Shown: positions 10,780 through 22,920, counted from the stretch's first letter. The stretch is DNA of 64,000 nt from Cryptomeria japonica (GCF_030272615.1 NC_081415.1:376047392-376111391); one strand, 5' to 3'. Program-made: numbers and translations. The notes: a model not told the origin generated them from the sequence alone.

Positions 10780-13757
10780 GAAGTAAAGGATGAATGGATC
10801 ATTGATTCAGGATGCTCACATCATATGACAGGAGACAAAGGTAAATTCTTGAACTTTCAAGAATACAATGGCGGCTTAGTGAGATTTGGAGATGACAAAG
10901 CTTGTTCAATCAAAGGTAAGGGTACAATATCCCTTGATGGTAAGCATAACACTGACAATGTTTACTATGTTGAAGGATTAAAGCATAATCTTTTGAGTGT
11001 TGGTCAATTAGTTGAGAAAGGATTTCAGTTACAATTCAAAAATAGAAAATGCAAAATCATGAATAGAATTGGTTTGGAAATTGCAATTGGTAATCAGACT
11101 AGAGGCAATATCTTTCATTTGAATAACAATGAAAAGACATGCTTGATTGCACATATAGATGAAAGTTGGCTATGGCATAAGAGACTTTGTCATATAAACT
11201 TTGATTGCATGGTAAAGATCAGTACTACTAAGGTAGTTAGAGATCTACCTAAAATTGTCAAACCTCATAATACAGTATGTAAGGAATGTCAATTTGGAAA
11301 ACAAATTAGAGCTAGTTTCAAAAGTATTCCAGAAAAATCAAATAATGCTCTGGATTTGATTCACACTGATTTATGTGGTCCAGCTAGAACTAAAAGCTTA
11401 CAAGGTGATAGATATTTCATGCTAATTATTGATGACTATTCTAGAATGTGTTGGGTTACTTTTCTTAGAGAAAAATTAGAAGCACTTGGAAAGTTCAAAC
11501 TGTTCAAAGCAATGGTAGAAAATGAAACTAGTACGAAAATCAAATGTTTAAGATCAAATCAAGGAGGTGAATTTACATCTAGGGAATTTCATACATTCTG
11601 TGAAGTGAATGGAATCAGAAGACAACTATCAGCACCTCGGACACCACAGCAGAATGGAGTTGTTGAAAGGAAAAAAAAAACTATCTTGGATGCAGCAAGA
11701 AGTATGTTATGAGAAGCAAACCTACCACATGTGTATTGGAGAGAAGTAGTCAGTACAACGATTTATACATTTAACAAAGTTCACATCAAAGGTGAAACCG
11801 GTAAGACCCCTCATGAACTATGGTTTGGTAATACTCCTACTCTTAAGTACTTCAAAATATTTGGAAGTAAATGTTATATCAGAAGAGATGAGTATATTAG
11901 CAAATTTGATCCTAGAAGTGATGAAGGAATATTTCTTGGTTATTCATCTAAGAGAAAAGCATATAGATGTTTTAACAAGAGATTGCAAAAAATTGTTGAA
12001 AGTACAAATGTAAAGATTGATGAACAATTTAGAGGAACTTCAAGGTATATAGACTCTGAACCGGCAACAAAAATTTTGACAAATGAACCTACTCTAAATC
12101 CACCGATATAGAATGAAGATCTAGTTACCTCGGTATCATCTGAGAATTCCATAGTAATTGAAGAACAACAACAAACAAAGACACCCTGATATGTAAGACT
12201 GAATCATTCTGAAGATCAGATAATTGGAAATCTGTTAATGAGGCATGTGAAGATAAATTTTGGATTAAAGCCATGGAAGAACATTTAGAACAAATTGAGA
12301 AAAATAACACTTGGACATTAGTTCCCCAACCTAAAGATAAAAATGTAATTGGAACCAAATGGGTATTTAGAAACAAACTTAATGAAGATGCTAAGCTTGT
12401 CAGAAATAAAGCAAGACTAGTGTGTAGGGGATACTCTCAGAAAGAAGGAGTTGATTACAATGAAACCTTTGCACCGGTAGCTAGAATTGAGGTAGTCAGA
12501 TTATTTTTGGCTTTTGCAGCACACAAGAACTACAAAGTTTATCAAATGGATATTAAATGTGCAATTTTGAATGGAGATCTTGAAGAGGAAGTATACATTG
12601 AACAACATGATGGATTTTCTTTGATAGATGACAATGATATGGTTTGCAGGGTAAGAAAAGCTCTGTATGGACTAAAAGAAGCTCCAAGAGCTTGGTATGC
12701 AAGATTGGATAAGTATCTTTTAAAGATTGGTTTTACTAAAGGAAATGCAGACAACAATTTATATTATAAAGTAACTAATGATGACATCTTGATTATAGAA
12801 GTATTTGTTGATGATATAATCTGTGGAGGAGAAGATGGATTATGTAAGGAATTTTCTATTAAAATGCAGCAAGAATTTGAAATGTCTATGATTGGAGAAC
12901 TAAAATTCTTTTTAGGATTGCAGATTTCACAGACTAATAAATGTATATTCTTGAGTCAATCCAAATACTTAAAAGAGTTCCTAAATAAATTTGGGATGGA
13001 GAACTCTAAACTGGTAAACACACCTATGATTACAAATGACAAATTATCACAAAGGGATGAATCTACACCTATTAATCCAACTAGATACAAATCTATGATA
13101 GGAGGTTTACTGTATTTGACACAAAGCAGACATGATATTATGAATGCAGTGTGTATTGTTTCAATATTTCAAAGTAATATTAGAGAAAATCATGAATCAG
13201 CAGTAAAAAAGATTTTCTGGTACTTACAAGGCACTATAAATCTTGGATTATGGTATCCTAGAGATGAAAACTTTGAATTATGTGCATACATAGATGCAAA
13301 TTGGATAGGAGATATGGATGATAGAAAAAGCACCACCAGCGGAGCATTCTTTCTTGGAAATAGATTGGTTTCTTGGTTGAGTAAGAAACAAAGTTGTACA
13401 TCTTTATCAAGAACAGAAACAGAATATGTTGCAGCAACAACTAACTGTACATAGGTACTATGGCTTAAGCAAATGTTAAATGACATAAAGGTAAAATGCA
13501 AGGAACCTATTACTATCTATTGTGATGACACTGTAGCAATTGATATATATAAGAATCTAGTATTACATTCTAAAAAAAAACATGTTTCTATCAAACTAAA
13601 TTTTCTAAGGGAAAATGTTGAAGCAAAGGAGATAAAACTGGTTTATGTGAATACTAAAGAGTAGATTGCAGATATTTTCACTAAACCTTTGCCTAAGGAG
13701 ACTTTTGAATATCTCAGAGATCAGCTTGGAGTCATACCACCACCGGCAGAGACTTAG
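10780..13757 (+). pseudogene. Copia C pol: protease, integrase, RT, RNase H
   Basis: The domains in order are: protease WIIDSGCSHHMTGD (about 10797); GAG-pre-integrase ESWLWHKRLCHINFD (about 11160-11205) and CX2C (CKECQ); integrase core with HTDLCGPA, DDYSRM, LRSNQGGEF and PQQNGVVERK; RT from 12273 with TWTLVPQPKDKNVIGTKWVF, QMDIKCAILNGDLEEEVYIE and FVDDI (about 12807); RNase H with YIDANW, DRKSTTSGAFFLG and TETEYVA; and a tail ending DIFTKPL..GVIPPPAET at 13757. The second integrase Asp is Asn (LRSN, where relatives have LRSD). A frameshift lies between 12111 and 12273. Stops follow SML (11710), NCT (13454) and NTKE (13664). It is inactive. Confidence 0.94.
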
Positions 13758-14160
13758 ACAGTTGATGATTGTCATCAATCAACAGAATTAATAGAGAAAT
13801 ATTTTATTTCAGTCTTTGATGAGAAAGCTAATTCTCAGGGGGAGTAGTTGGTATATTGAATTGATTGGTATTTTGTATATGAACTTGGTTTTTTTGTAAC
13901 TTTGGTATTTGATGTCAAAGGGGGAGAGATATCTATGGAAAAATATATTATCTTTTGGGGAGAGACTGGTATGGAAAAACTTTGGAAAACACATGTTGCT
14001 CGCAGGAGGAGAGATTGTTGTTTAGGAGAGATTGTTGTTTAGGAGAGATTATTACTCTCTGATTTCTGGTTATGATATTTTTGGAGATTATTGGTTTTTG
14101 GTACTTGGCATTTCTATTTTGGCACTTTGATGGTTTTTCCATCTTGTGTTGCCATCAATG
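13758..14160 (+). other. Copia C 3' untranslated region
   Basis: It is AT-rich non-coding DNA between pol and the polypurine tract. It holds two purine-rich GGGGGAG stretches and a short duplication, TAGGAGAGATTGTTGTT, near 14020-14050. I see no gene. Confidence 0.7.
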
Positions 14161-14174
14161 CCAAAGGGGGAGAT
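14161..14174 (+). other. Polypurine tract of copia C
   Basis: The purine run AAAGGGGGAGA directly precedes the 3' LTR start TGTTGG. This is the expected plus-strand priming site. The same motif in reverse precedes the 3' LTR of copia C2. Confidence 0.88.
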
Positions 14175-15224
14175 TGTTGGTATTTCGGTATGGTTTTGTC
14201 ATTGATGTCAACAACTACTAAAACACTAGCACTTTGGAGATCTAGCAACATTCACCGACAAGCAAGTGACTCATGCACAGTCACTGGTATATGGCACACT
14301 AGCAAGATATAATGATCACCGACACTTGGAATGATATGGAAGATACATGGTTATGTCGAAGATATCGTTTGGAAATCTTGTCCTGGAGTTTTGTTCATTG
14401 GTATATTCATAGTTGCATATTTGCTGTTACCGGCAAATAGGTCTAAGGTTACACCGGCAGGTTTATCTTTTCTAGATCAGCATGGTACGTTATGGAGATG
14501 ATTAATTATTGTTGTAAATGCATTAAGCCGACATGTTCAATAGGTTATTGCATCGGATATTATATTGTTTGTAAAATATTTTTATTGTAATATCTTGTAG
14601 AGTCGACCTACTAAAATTGGTCTTAGGTTATGGTATAAATGTAAGATCTTATTTGTAAGATCAAATGTGGAATGCGAAAAAGGATTGTGTGAAGATATAT
14701 GTGAGATTAAGAAGAGCTATACATGTAGATGTCATTTGAAGGTGAAGCTAGGTTTTTGTGAAAGCATATCAACATTACACCGATACTGAATCCAGCATAT
14801 GAAGATGCTATTTTGTGCAGTACATTCTCATTGGATTTAACCATCCAACTATAGTCAGTGTGACTCCCATTCTGTGATTGAGCAGTGAGCTCTAGGCTGT
14901 TGGCCTTTCTGCATGTGCAGACCCCATTTATGTACACTTACTATTTGAAGTAGTATCATCTGATTGTGGGTAAGGTTTCCCACCATGGTTTTTCCCCTTA
15001 CAGGGTTTCCACGTACAAATATTGGTGTTATGTGTTGTGGATGACTTTGTGTTTATGTTTCATGCATTAATATTTACCGGTATAGCAATTAACTATTAAA
15101 ACTGTCTACCGCCACATTTAATTGGTTTATTGGTATTAAGCATTAAGTTGGTTAAATTTTTTTTTGTTTAAATTTATTTGACAATTGATTCACCCCCCCT
15201 CTCAGTTGTCCTCGAGACCTAACA
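14175..15224 (+). repeat. 3' LTR of copia C
   Basis: It starts TGTTGGTATTTCGGTATGG and ends GAGACCTAACA, followed by the target copy GTTTC. It is 1050 bp against 1051 bp for the 5' LTR, with scattered mostly transitional differences. TATAAAT recurs at 14634-14640. Confidence 0.96.
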
Positions 15225-16452
15225 GTTTCATGAAGGAAGAGTTAGTCTATTTGGGATTTGTGATATCTACGAATGGATTGAAGATGGACCCTGAGAAGGT
15301 GAAAGAAATTATTGAATGGCCTACACTAGAAAGAATTGGAGAGGTTAGATCATTTCATGGATTGGCTAGTTTCTACCGGAAGTTTATCCAAAATTTTAGT
15401 TCAGTTTGTAGCCCTATCATTGAAACAATGAGAGGAGATAGGAAAGAATTCAAGTGGACAACCAGAGAAAACAAGATTTTTGAATTGTTTAAGAAGAAGG
15501 TGACTGAGCAGCCTATGTTAGCTTTACTGAATTTCAACAAAGTTTTTCAAGTAGACTGTGATGCAAGTGAAAATGCAATGGAGTCGTGTTAAGTCAGGAA
15601 GGGAGAGAACAATAGCTTATTTTATTGAAAAGTTGAATGATTCAAGGAGGTAATGAATATATAATCAATAATTTTATGCCATAATTCAAGCCTTGAAGAA
15701 ATAGAGACATTACCTGTTTTCTAAGGAGATTGTTTTGTATGCCAATCATCAAGCCTTTCAGTATTTGAACAGTCGAAGTAAGTTGAATCGAAGACATATG
15801 AGATGGGTAGATTTTTTGTAGAGTTACACCTTTGTGTTGAAGAATGGGAGTGGGAAGTCAAACAAAGTTGTTGATGCATTGAGTAGAAGGAGGAATTTGC
15901 TGACAAAGATGAGAGTGACAGTATTAGAACTTGAGGAGTTGAAGACCTTGTATGATGATGACCCAGATTTTGCAAAATCTTGGAAAGCATGTAGAGCGCC
16001 GGTTATGGTAGATAGAAGTAAGTGGTTTAATTATTTCATTAAGGATGGGATGTTATTTAGAGGAGTTAAGTTGTGTATGCCTAAGAGTTCTATGAGGGAG
16101 AATTTGATAATGGAGAAGCATAGTGGAGGATTAGTCGGACACTTTGGTGTTGAAAAAACAATAGCATTGGTAAGTGATCATTACTTTTGGCCTCAAATTC
16201 ATAAGGATGTCAATAAATTTGTCCAGAGCTGTAGATTTTGTCAGATTGCAAAACATAGTAGTCAGAATGTGGGATTGTATAAAACCTTTGACAGTTCTGG
16301 AGAGACCTTGGGATTTCATACTTGGATTGCCTAAGAAAAAAAGAGGGAATAATTCTATATTTGTGGTGGTGGATAGATTCTTGAAGATGGACCATTTCAT
16401 ACCTTGTAAGAAGACATCAGATGCAGTGCATATAGCTAACTTGTTTTTCAAG
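15225..16452 (+). pseudogene. Element A RT end, RNase H and integrase first part
   Basis: It resumes A's RT exactly at the copia target copy (MKEELVYLGFVISTNGLKMDPEKV). The RT thumb GLASFYRKFI comes next, then RNase H (QVDCDASENAM, IAYF, YANHQAFQYL, DALSRR near 15880), all with stops or frame changes. Integrase follows from about 15900, with an HHCC finger (H at about 16117 and 16140, CRFCQ at 16232) and, after a frame change, [22 protein letters not shown] at about 16360-16430. It is interrupted by the CACTA transposon at 16452/16453 and continues at 26777. It is decayed. Confidence 0.9.
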
Positions 16453-16665
16453 CACTAATACATTTGCCCTAAAATTCCGACTATGGTTTCTGACGGAGAA
16501 GGTATATTGTGAACAAATTTGATTCTTTTTTGAAAAATTGTCCGCATTCGTCAGAATTTTGATGATAATTCAATATATGTTTGCGACAGAGAAGGAATTG
16601 GCAATGACATTTATGTTTTTTAACAAAAAGTGTCCACATTCATCGAAAATCTGACGACAGCGGGC
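16453..16665 (+). repeat. Left terminal inverted repeat and subterminal repeat zone of the CACTA element
   Basis: The terminus CACTAATACATTTGCCCTAA pairs with the right end at 26745-26776. It is followed by degenerate repeats containing CTGACGG, CGACAGAGAAGG and GTCC(G/A)CATTC(G/A)TC. In CACTA elements such clusters bind the transposase; that role here is inferred from family knowledge. Confidence 0.85.
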
Positions 16666-16689
16666 ATTACTTAAAAAAAAAAAAAAAGA

Positions 16690-17290
16690 CCAAGACATTT
16701 CAAATCATTTTCGCGACCTCTTCCCATTCTCTCGTTGCCACCCTAGCAACATATTCCCGCCCACAGTTCCACCTCTATTTTCTAGAATCCCCTAGCCTTG
16801 CCTCCGCCACTACTCATTGCTTGTTCCTGGTCATAGTTGTTTAGGCGAGAACCATTGGTCAAGTGGTTAATTGGTTTTTGTTCTTATGGTGGAATTTTTG
16901 TGCAGGAACTTGAACAAAGAGCAGGATCTTTGAAGTAGAATCTTTCACTCAGCCATGGAAGGAACTCAAACAAGGATTGAAGGCCCCCCACTTTGTGTTC
17001 GTGGTGTGGTTGACTATCTATACAATATACAGTATAGTGACAAACCCCAGCCACGATCAGTTTTTTCTAGGTAGAGGAAGCAGCATAATATATCAATAAG
17101 TTGGTCGTCGAAGCATTGTTGGGGGTAATTGTCGAGTCCAAACCCAACATTCCCAGGCCCCCCCACCCCCAAGTGGTGGGCATTGGCATTTACCAATAGC
17201 AATCATCAAGGTTGGCCTCAAAGTGGACCCGTAGGGAGAGGTACAGTTTTTTTTTATCTTAACACTTTTTGTTTTCATGACATTTGAGTG
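16690..17290 (+). other. Possible exon-like segment inside the CACTA element, unidentified
   Basis: A short open stretch starts at the ATG at 16955, just after an intron-like pyrimidine/AG (TTTTTGTGCAGG near 16893-16904). It reads MEGTQTRIEGPPLCVRGVV and continues about 40 residues before a stop. Another frame nearby reads NKLVVEALLGVIVES. The region is more GC-rich than its surroundings, with a C run near 17160. I do not recognise a family. It may be a captured host exon or a first exon of the transposon. Confidence 0.3.
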
Positions 17291-17964
17291 AAGTAGACCA
17301 TAGCTGCAATTGTTATGGAATTCGGGAAGTTGCTTGAAATTTCATATTGATCAACCTTGTGAGTAAACCACGACTCCATTGGGTTTGTTGTAACAATTTT
17401 AACATCATCCATGATTAGTCAATCATCTTTCATGACTAACAGTAGCGAACTTATCCAATGTCACATAACACCATGCAATGAAACTTAAGACATAACTCAT
17501 TATTCTTCTGTATGAGATTTTTTAACCAAGATTATCATATTTCAGCTTGTGTGATAAGTTTTGGCATGGGAATAAACTAATAGACAACATAGATTTTTAT
17601 CATCAACCTCCTTTTTTTTTACCAAAGGGATAAAAATTTATTAAACACAATGAGAATTATAGAGCAAGAAAGTAGATACATAACCTAATCTAATCTTGAT
17701 TTGCATAACCTAAGAAGGTAGATACAACTAAATAATCTTGAAAGAATTGCATATCAAGGGTACTATTAGAAAAGAACTTATGTACCATGCTAGTCTATGT
17801 AGCTACTACTAATTATTGCATAGAAATAGATACATGTGTTAGAATGTGTTGAAATAGTAGCTAGCTTGAATACCTATCTATTGTATTTTAATGTTGTCAA
17901 TGACAATTAAAATACACATGTATTATCTATTATGTAAATCAAACTTAGGGCTGGGCCCAAATAC

Positions 17965-18175
17965 ATGTAACTTGTAATTATGTCTTGCTTGGGAAAGACC
18001 TATATATAATGTAACTTGTGGATAGGATAGGCCCTATAAATGTAACTTGTAATTTGGTATGACCCTAATTGGGTGATGTAACTTGTGGTCCTATATTGAA
18101 TGTAACTTGTAGATAGGGTGATGTAACTTGTGGTCCTATATTGAATGTAACTTGTAATTTGGCCTAAATGTAACT
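17965..18175 (+). repeat. ATGTAACTTGT motif cluster
   Basis: About eight copies of ATGTAACTTGT or close variants occur, spaced roughly 20-45 bp, with partial larger repeats such as GTCCTATATTGA appearing twice. The function is unknown. Confidence 0.85.
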
Positions 18176-18489
18176 AAGGATAAATATTCAAAAAGTATAA
18201 TAATTACACTAATACATATATCACTCTCATGCCTTCCTTAATTTGATATAAGGTCCCTCTATCCTGTTAATGCATGATAGCCTTGGTAAGATAAATGATT
18301 GAGTGAGAGATAAATGAACTCTCTCATTCAATCATCTATCCTATCGATAAACTATGATGAAGACTTCAAGCTATTGTTCCTTCATTTGATCGATGATCAT
18401 TCTTAAATTTGTATATATTCAACCATACTTGCAAAGTTCGATCAATGCTTAACTACCAATAATCATCGGTTGTAAATCTCATAGCATAG

Positions 18490-18700
18490 AATACCGATTG
18501 GTATCAATTTACATTAAAACCAATGCACTCTAATTAATATCAGTTAACATATTAACTATGAACACCGATTGTTATCGGGCTTAACTAATACACTCTGATT
18601 AATATCGGTTAATATATTAACTATGAACATCGATTGTTATCGAGCTTAACTAATACATATCGATTAGTATCGGTTGTCTTGCATATGATAGACACATCGA
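18490..18700 (+). repeat. Degenerate ~80-bp tandem repeats rich in CCGATT/ATCGG
   Basis: Copies of CTATGAACA(C/T)CGATTGTTATCG with GAGCTTAACTAATAC and TAATATCGGTTAA(T/C)ATATTAA repeat two to three times. They lie within the candidate solo LTR. Confidence 0.75.
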
Positions 18701-18810
18701 TTAAGTATCAGGTGGTTTTTTAAGTGATATACACCGATTTAGGTTTCTATCCTCCTCCTTTGTTGACATCCCCTCCCCCATTGTCTAATATATCTATGAC
18801 TTTTCCAACA

Positions 18811-20079
18811 ACTTTTAAGGGGCAGGAGGGGCAGTTTTCAAAACACCTGCCCCTCCTGATTTAACTCTTCAGTATCACAACAAGAGATAATTTTGTATGA
18901 GTTTCTTAAAGCCAACTTTATTACTCTCCCCTTGAAAAATCGAAGAGAAAACCATAAACAAAATTAGGACAATCCTTTTTTCAAGCAGCATCAACTATTC
19001 CACTAATGAATGTCATGATTTGGAGATTAAAATTCAACAACTTATTGTAGTTCTAGTAACACTTAAATAATAGGTGACAATGAGTTATACACTCATCATA
19101 TCCCTTATAAATGACATTTATAACCTATTATGTTTTTATCTTGCTATATGACATTGGTAGCTTAATTACCTATTAGGGGCTCATTGTCATTCATGGTACT
19201 ACGATTTCATGTGCAATCATACTTGGGAGGCAACGTAATAGCCTAGTTCTTCTTGTCTCTACATTATGGAGCAAGAATAATAGCTGTCAATTGTTCCTCT
19301 TTTTTAAGGATCCATCCACTTTACCTTTGTTTATTTTTATCTTTTATAACTTGATATCCTTTCTTGCATAGAATTGTCCTAAATCCAAATTCTCTCCTTG
19401 CTTGGATGTGTGTGTTCCTTGATTAGGACCTCTTTCATTGTTTTGTATGCAAATAAACAAAGACATCGACCTCTCCTCTCTACTTATACACAAAATGGCT
19501 AATTGAAACCACTTCATATACACAAAATGTCTCCTTGCACTGATCGAGCCTCAAAAATGTGACACCCTTGTTCAACAAGGGTTGATACTCTACAACATGA
19601 TGCCTATCATTCATGAGCTCAAGGTGGTTGCTTTCATGCTCAATAAAAATATGATCAAAATTTTATGTAGTTTCACCACCATCATAATATCATTTTGCTA
19701 TTGTTAACATCATGCATCCTCATGCTACACTGGCAATTCATCGGGCTCTTCAATTTATTCACTCTTTATATGTTAGTGACTACCTTTAACCTATGAACCT
19801 TCAAATAAATCATCATAATGACACCTTCACTATCTTGTGTTGAATGAAAATCCTTCAACTGGACTGCATTGTATAAGAATTTGGTGTGGATCTTTCATTC
19901 TTTCCTTGATTTGCCATTTTTTATTGTTCCACCCTACAATTTTGTATTTGAGGTATGTAAAATAGTTGCTCTATAGATTTTTTTTATCTCTCTGCATTCT
20001 TTTGGTTGCCTTCATTTAAATTATGTAATGTTTCCATAATATCTCTTTTACAACTATCTCTTCCTTTCTTTTGCAATTA
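18811..20079. other. CACTA interior without recognisable gene
   Basis: AT-rich sequence with scattered stops in all frames. There is a short inverted pair around 18820-18860 (GGGGCAGG / CCTGCCCC). I recognise nothing else. Confidence 0.6.
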
Positions 20080-20145
20080 AGAGATCACTTGAATTGTAGG
20101 TAGACCCCTTCAAATGACAGGGTAGGCTTCCTTTTATACCTAATA

Positions 20146-20382
20146 TATGTCTTGAAAGCATTTTATCCTGATGGAATTAAATTAATGTACTTTCTCTTCT
20201 ATCTGGTATTGGTGGAGTAGAGGTTGCATTGCATTGACCTAGGATACATATTTTTGCAGATACAACACAAGTTAAATGTATCCCAGGTCAATGCAAAGCA
20301 ACCTCTTCTCCAGAGATCACCAAAAAATAGAGAAAGAATTTTAATTTAACGCCATCAGGATAAAAGGATTTCAAGACAGATA
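20146..20382. repeat. DRM inverted repeat 1 (~105-bp arms)
   Basis: The left arm 20146-20249 pairs with 20276-20382 in reverse complement. It starts TGTCTTGAAAGC against GTCTTGAAATCC read from the right. The spacer is about 26 bp. Both arms encode the DRM segment at motif I (FYPDGIKL, then GEEVALH on the minus strand), so this is a hairpin of gene-derived sequence and not an anonymous MITE. Confidence 0.9.
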
Positions 20383-20460
20383 AATGGTATGCAACTGTAT
20401 CTATTTGGAATGCATTACCCAAACAATGCAATCGATCAGTCGCCTTTGAAAAGAAAGTGG
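20270..20460 (-). pseudogene. DRM: DRM methyltransferase exon fragment, minus strand, hairpin 1
   Basis: Read on the minus strand from about 20460, the translation gives DRLHCLGNAFQ, DTVAYHLSVLK, FYPDG, then SGEEVALH and GIHLTCVVS. In DRM-type DNA methyltransferases this is the junction of motif X (LGN.FQVDTVAYHLSVL) and motif I (F.GIGG.EVALHRLGI, VVSVEI), adjacent because DRM motifs are rearranged (VI-IX-X-I-II-III-IV). One stop is present. The plus-strand partner arm lies at 20146-20249. Confidence 0.82.
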
Positions 20461-21119
20461 TATGATGAAATTTTTGGGCATAAAATAGATGAAATGCACT
20501 CCATACTACTGCTGCACAATATTTTGGTCGATGATATTTTTTAAATAGTAAAGGAAGGTGTATGGAACAACCAAATTCTTATCATTATAAACAATGAATA
20601 TTTTAAGATCCTTTTATGATGTGTAAGTTGAGAATATTTTATGAAAGGTCCCTAAATGAATACACTTTAAACTGATTTTAGCAATGACTATCAGATGTAG
20701 ACAAAATGAATGCTTTTTGGATTAGGATGGTACACAAAATCTACTATCAAAAGGTTGTCAAAAATTCTTGGGACTAGGAGGTGTGAAATGGCCTACTCTT
20801 ATGATTTTCATGCCATCAAAATTTGAGTCTGATTGTCATCATTTACTTTGCCAAATTCTTCACATGTAACTCCTGAATCAATTTCCTACACACAAAATGA
20901 TGAAAAATAGGTTTGTTGATGGGGGATTTCCTAGGTCAAACCTCAAGTTGTGAATTAACCTTGAAGTATAATATTTTCCTTTTGAGGGAAAGGATAGATC
21001 TAATCTAAAAATTCTTAAAATTGAACACGATACCTTGATGAATCTTTCTTGAATCCTCACACAAGGTTTTAGGATGTCATGCATACTATTGATCATGAAT
21101 GTTGTGCTTTAACTTGTGA

Positions 21120-22540
21120 TGCAGAGGAAGGGTGTGATAAATGAACCTTTAATATTTATAAGGGAAATACAAGGTCCAAACACCTAGGCCTACTAGCACC
21201 CAAATGGGTCAAATAGGTCAAATGAAAACCAACACTTTGTACTACCTCCAAATAAGTTTTTTTAATTGGTTTTGTGGTTCCAAGAACTTGTTTAAGTACA
21301 AAGCCCTCTTTTTAGCCTTCTAGGCGTAGTTGCCCAATTAACCCTCCAACAAGGAAAATGAATTATTTACTCTCAATGTTCCCAAACAACTAAATTTTTT
21401 TTTTGGATATTTAGACACCCATTTGTCTTCTCTTCAACATACCAGAAGATTGCATATGGTTGCTTTGGAAAGTATATGTTGTCCTGTAACTATGCACTGT
21501 TTTTGGACTCCAAAAATGATAGTTTTACAAAGGAAGTATATAATGTTTTAACTCCTTGACTCCTAGACTCTCAAAAGTCATCCAATATGATTCAAAACTA
21601 AGGAAAATGCAATTATTTACAAGTTTTAACCTTCTTAGATGCAAAAGCCTTTATTTAGCCTCTCACAAACCCTTAAAAGTAGGGTTTCTCATATACCCCT
21701 CTTCCAAACACTATACCATCCAAATGATGATGGATTCACCTTTCATTTTAAATGTCTAAACACTATAAATCATAAAATGTGCCCCTCCTTTAGGAAGATT
21801 TGCTATTGCTTCTCCTTAGCAAGCAATTTTTCCACTCTTACATTCACTGTTTTGGTGATCACCCCGGTTCTCCACCCAATCTGCACATCTACCTGTTAGT
21901 AATTTATTGTACATGTTAGAGGAGTGCCATCTTGTGAATATTAGGCCTTTTACATTCATGGAATGACCATTCTCATTGTAAATCAACCAAATCAAATGCC
22001 AAATTGCACAAATCTATTAGAATAGTCAATGCAACTAGTCTAAAGTCTGAGACAAATGGATTATCAGTGCATCTTCCCTGCAAATAATATGTTCAAGTTC
22101 TCTTCAATGCATTATTAATTCGAATACACACTCAAGACAAAGTTACCATAATGCAAAACAACAAAAAATTTCAAGAAAACAAAAATTTGTTGTTATTGCT
22201 TGTCCCAGTCCGTACACCAGCATTCTCTTCTGTACAAAGCATTACATCAACCATTTGATCAAAAACTCTTAATTGCTAACACACAAGGTCATAAAATGAT
22301 TTATTTAACTTTCCTAAACTCTTCTAGACTCCCTAAGCCATAAATTCCTATTATATCTTTTTGTTGGTCCTAAGGTCCTTACCAGGCCCTTTAGGACAAA
22401 TTACAAACTTATTACAATTATCATCGTTAAAGGCTATAATGGACCTTAAGACATCATAATTGATTGGCTCTTCACTCCTAAGACCTTCAAAAGTCTTTAA
22501 TGGCTTCATTGAGTCCTTTGGTCTTCCAAATGCACCTGCA
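21120..22540. other. CACTA interior without recognisable gene
   Basis: AT-rich sequence. Short open stretches (for example 21556-21899) have no recognisable domain. It is possibly intron or flank of the captured gene, but there is no evidence for a coding function. Confidence 0.5.
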
Positions 22541-22684
22541 CCAACTTGAATTCGCCTTCAATGCTTGATGAATGCTTGATTGCTTGTTCACTTGGAATTG
22601 AATTGATTTTATAATTAAGAGATCACTTGAATTGTAGGTAGACCCCTTCAAATGATAGGGTAGGCTTCCTTTTATACCTAATAT

Positions 22685-22920
22685 ATGTCTTGAAAGCATT
22701 TTATCCTGATGGCATTAAATTAAAGTACTTTCTCTTCTATCTGGTATTGGTTGAGCAAAGGTTGCATTACATCGACCTATGATACATATTTCCACAGATA
22801 CAAGACAAGTTAAATGTATCCCAGGTCGATGCAAAGCAACCTCTTCTCCAGAGATCACCAGAAAATAGAGGAAGAACATTAATTTAATGCCATTAGGATA
22901 AAAGGCTTTCAAGACAGATA
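22685..22920. repeat. DRM inverted repeat 2 (~105-bp arms)
   Basis: The left arm 22685-22787 pairs with the right arm 22814-22920; the spacer is about 26 bp. Spacer and junction match inverted repeat 1 (GATACA.CACAAGTTAAATG type), so the two come from one inverted ancestor and were duplicated with their flanks. Confidence 0.9.
22715..22912 (-). pseudogene. DRM: DRM methyltransferase motif I fragment, minus strand, hairpin 2
   Basis: The minus-strand open stretch reads KAFYPNGIKL, then SGEEVALHRPGIHL and CLVSVEI. It aligns with DRM motif I and the following VVSVEI strand. After VSVEI the sequence turns back into the reverse arm, so the rest of the frame is palindromic nonsense. It is too short for any enzyme, and the catalytic Cys loop is absent. 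Confidence 0.85.

Larger units (their letters stand above)
8581..15224 (+). mobile_element. Ty1/copia LTR retrotransposon C
   Basis: A complete element of 6,644 bp is flanked by the 5-bp duplication GTTTC (8576-8580 and 15225-15229). Its LTRs are 1051 and 1050 bp, begin TGTTGGTATT and end CCTAACA. PBS, a gag-protease-integrase-RT-RNase H polyprotein, and a polypurine tract occur in copia order. It is inserted in the RT of element A, whose reading resumes directly after the second GTTTC. Stops and one frameshift inactivate it. Confidence 0.97.
17837..18810. repeat. Candidate solo LTR inside the CACTA element
   Basis: The segment starts TGTTAGAATGTGTTG and ends CTTTTCCAACA, with a GTCAATGACAATTA block near the start and a C-rich stretch (CATCCCCTCCCCCATTG) before the end. 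These features are shared with copia-type LTRs in this window. There is no clear 5-bp target duplication (ACATG against ACTTT), no PBS follows, and no second copy is present, so the call is tentative. Confidence 0.35.

Noticed and set aside
17160-17175. C-rich run as a regulatory or quadruplex site
   Set aside because: A single short run; not enough G/C tracts to support a structure.
20146-22920. The ~105-bp-arm hairpins as MITEs
   Set aside because: The arms read through as DRM coding sequence and their flanks are shared duplications; there is no TIR plus target duplication at the hairpin ends.
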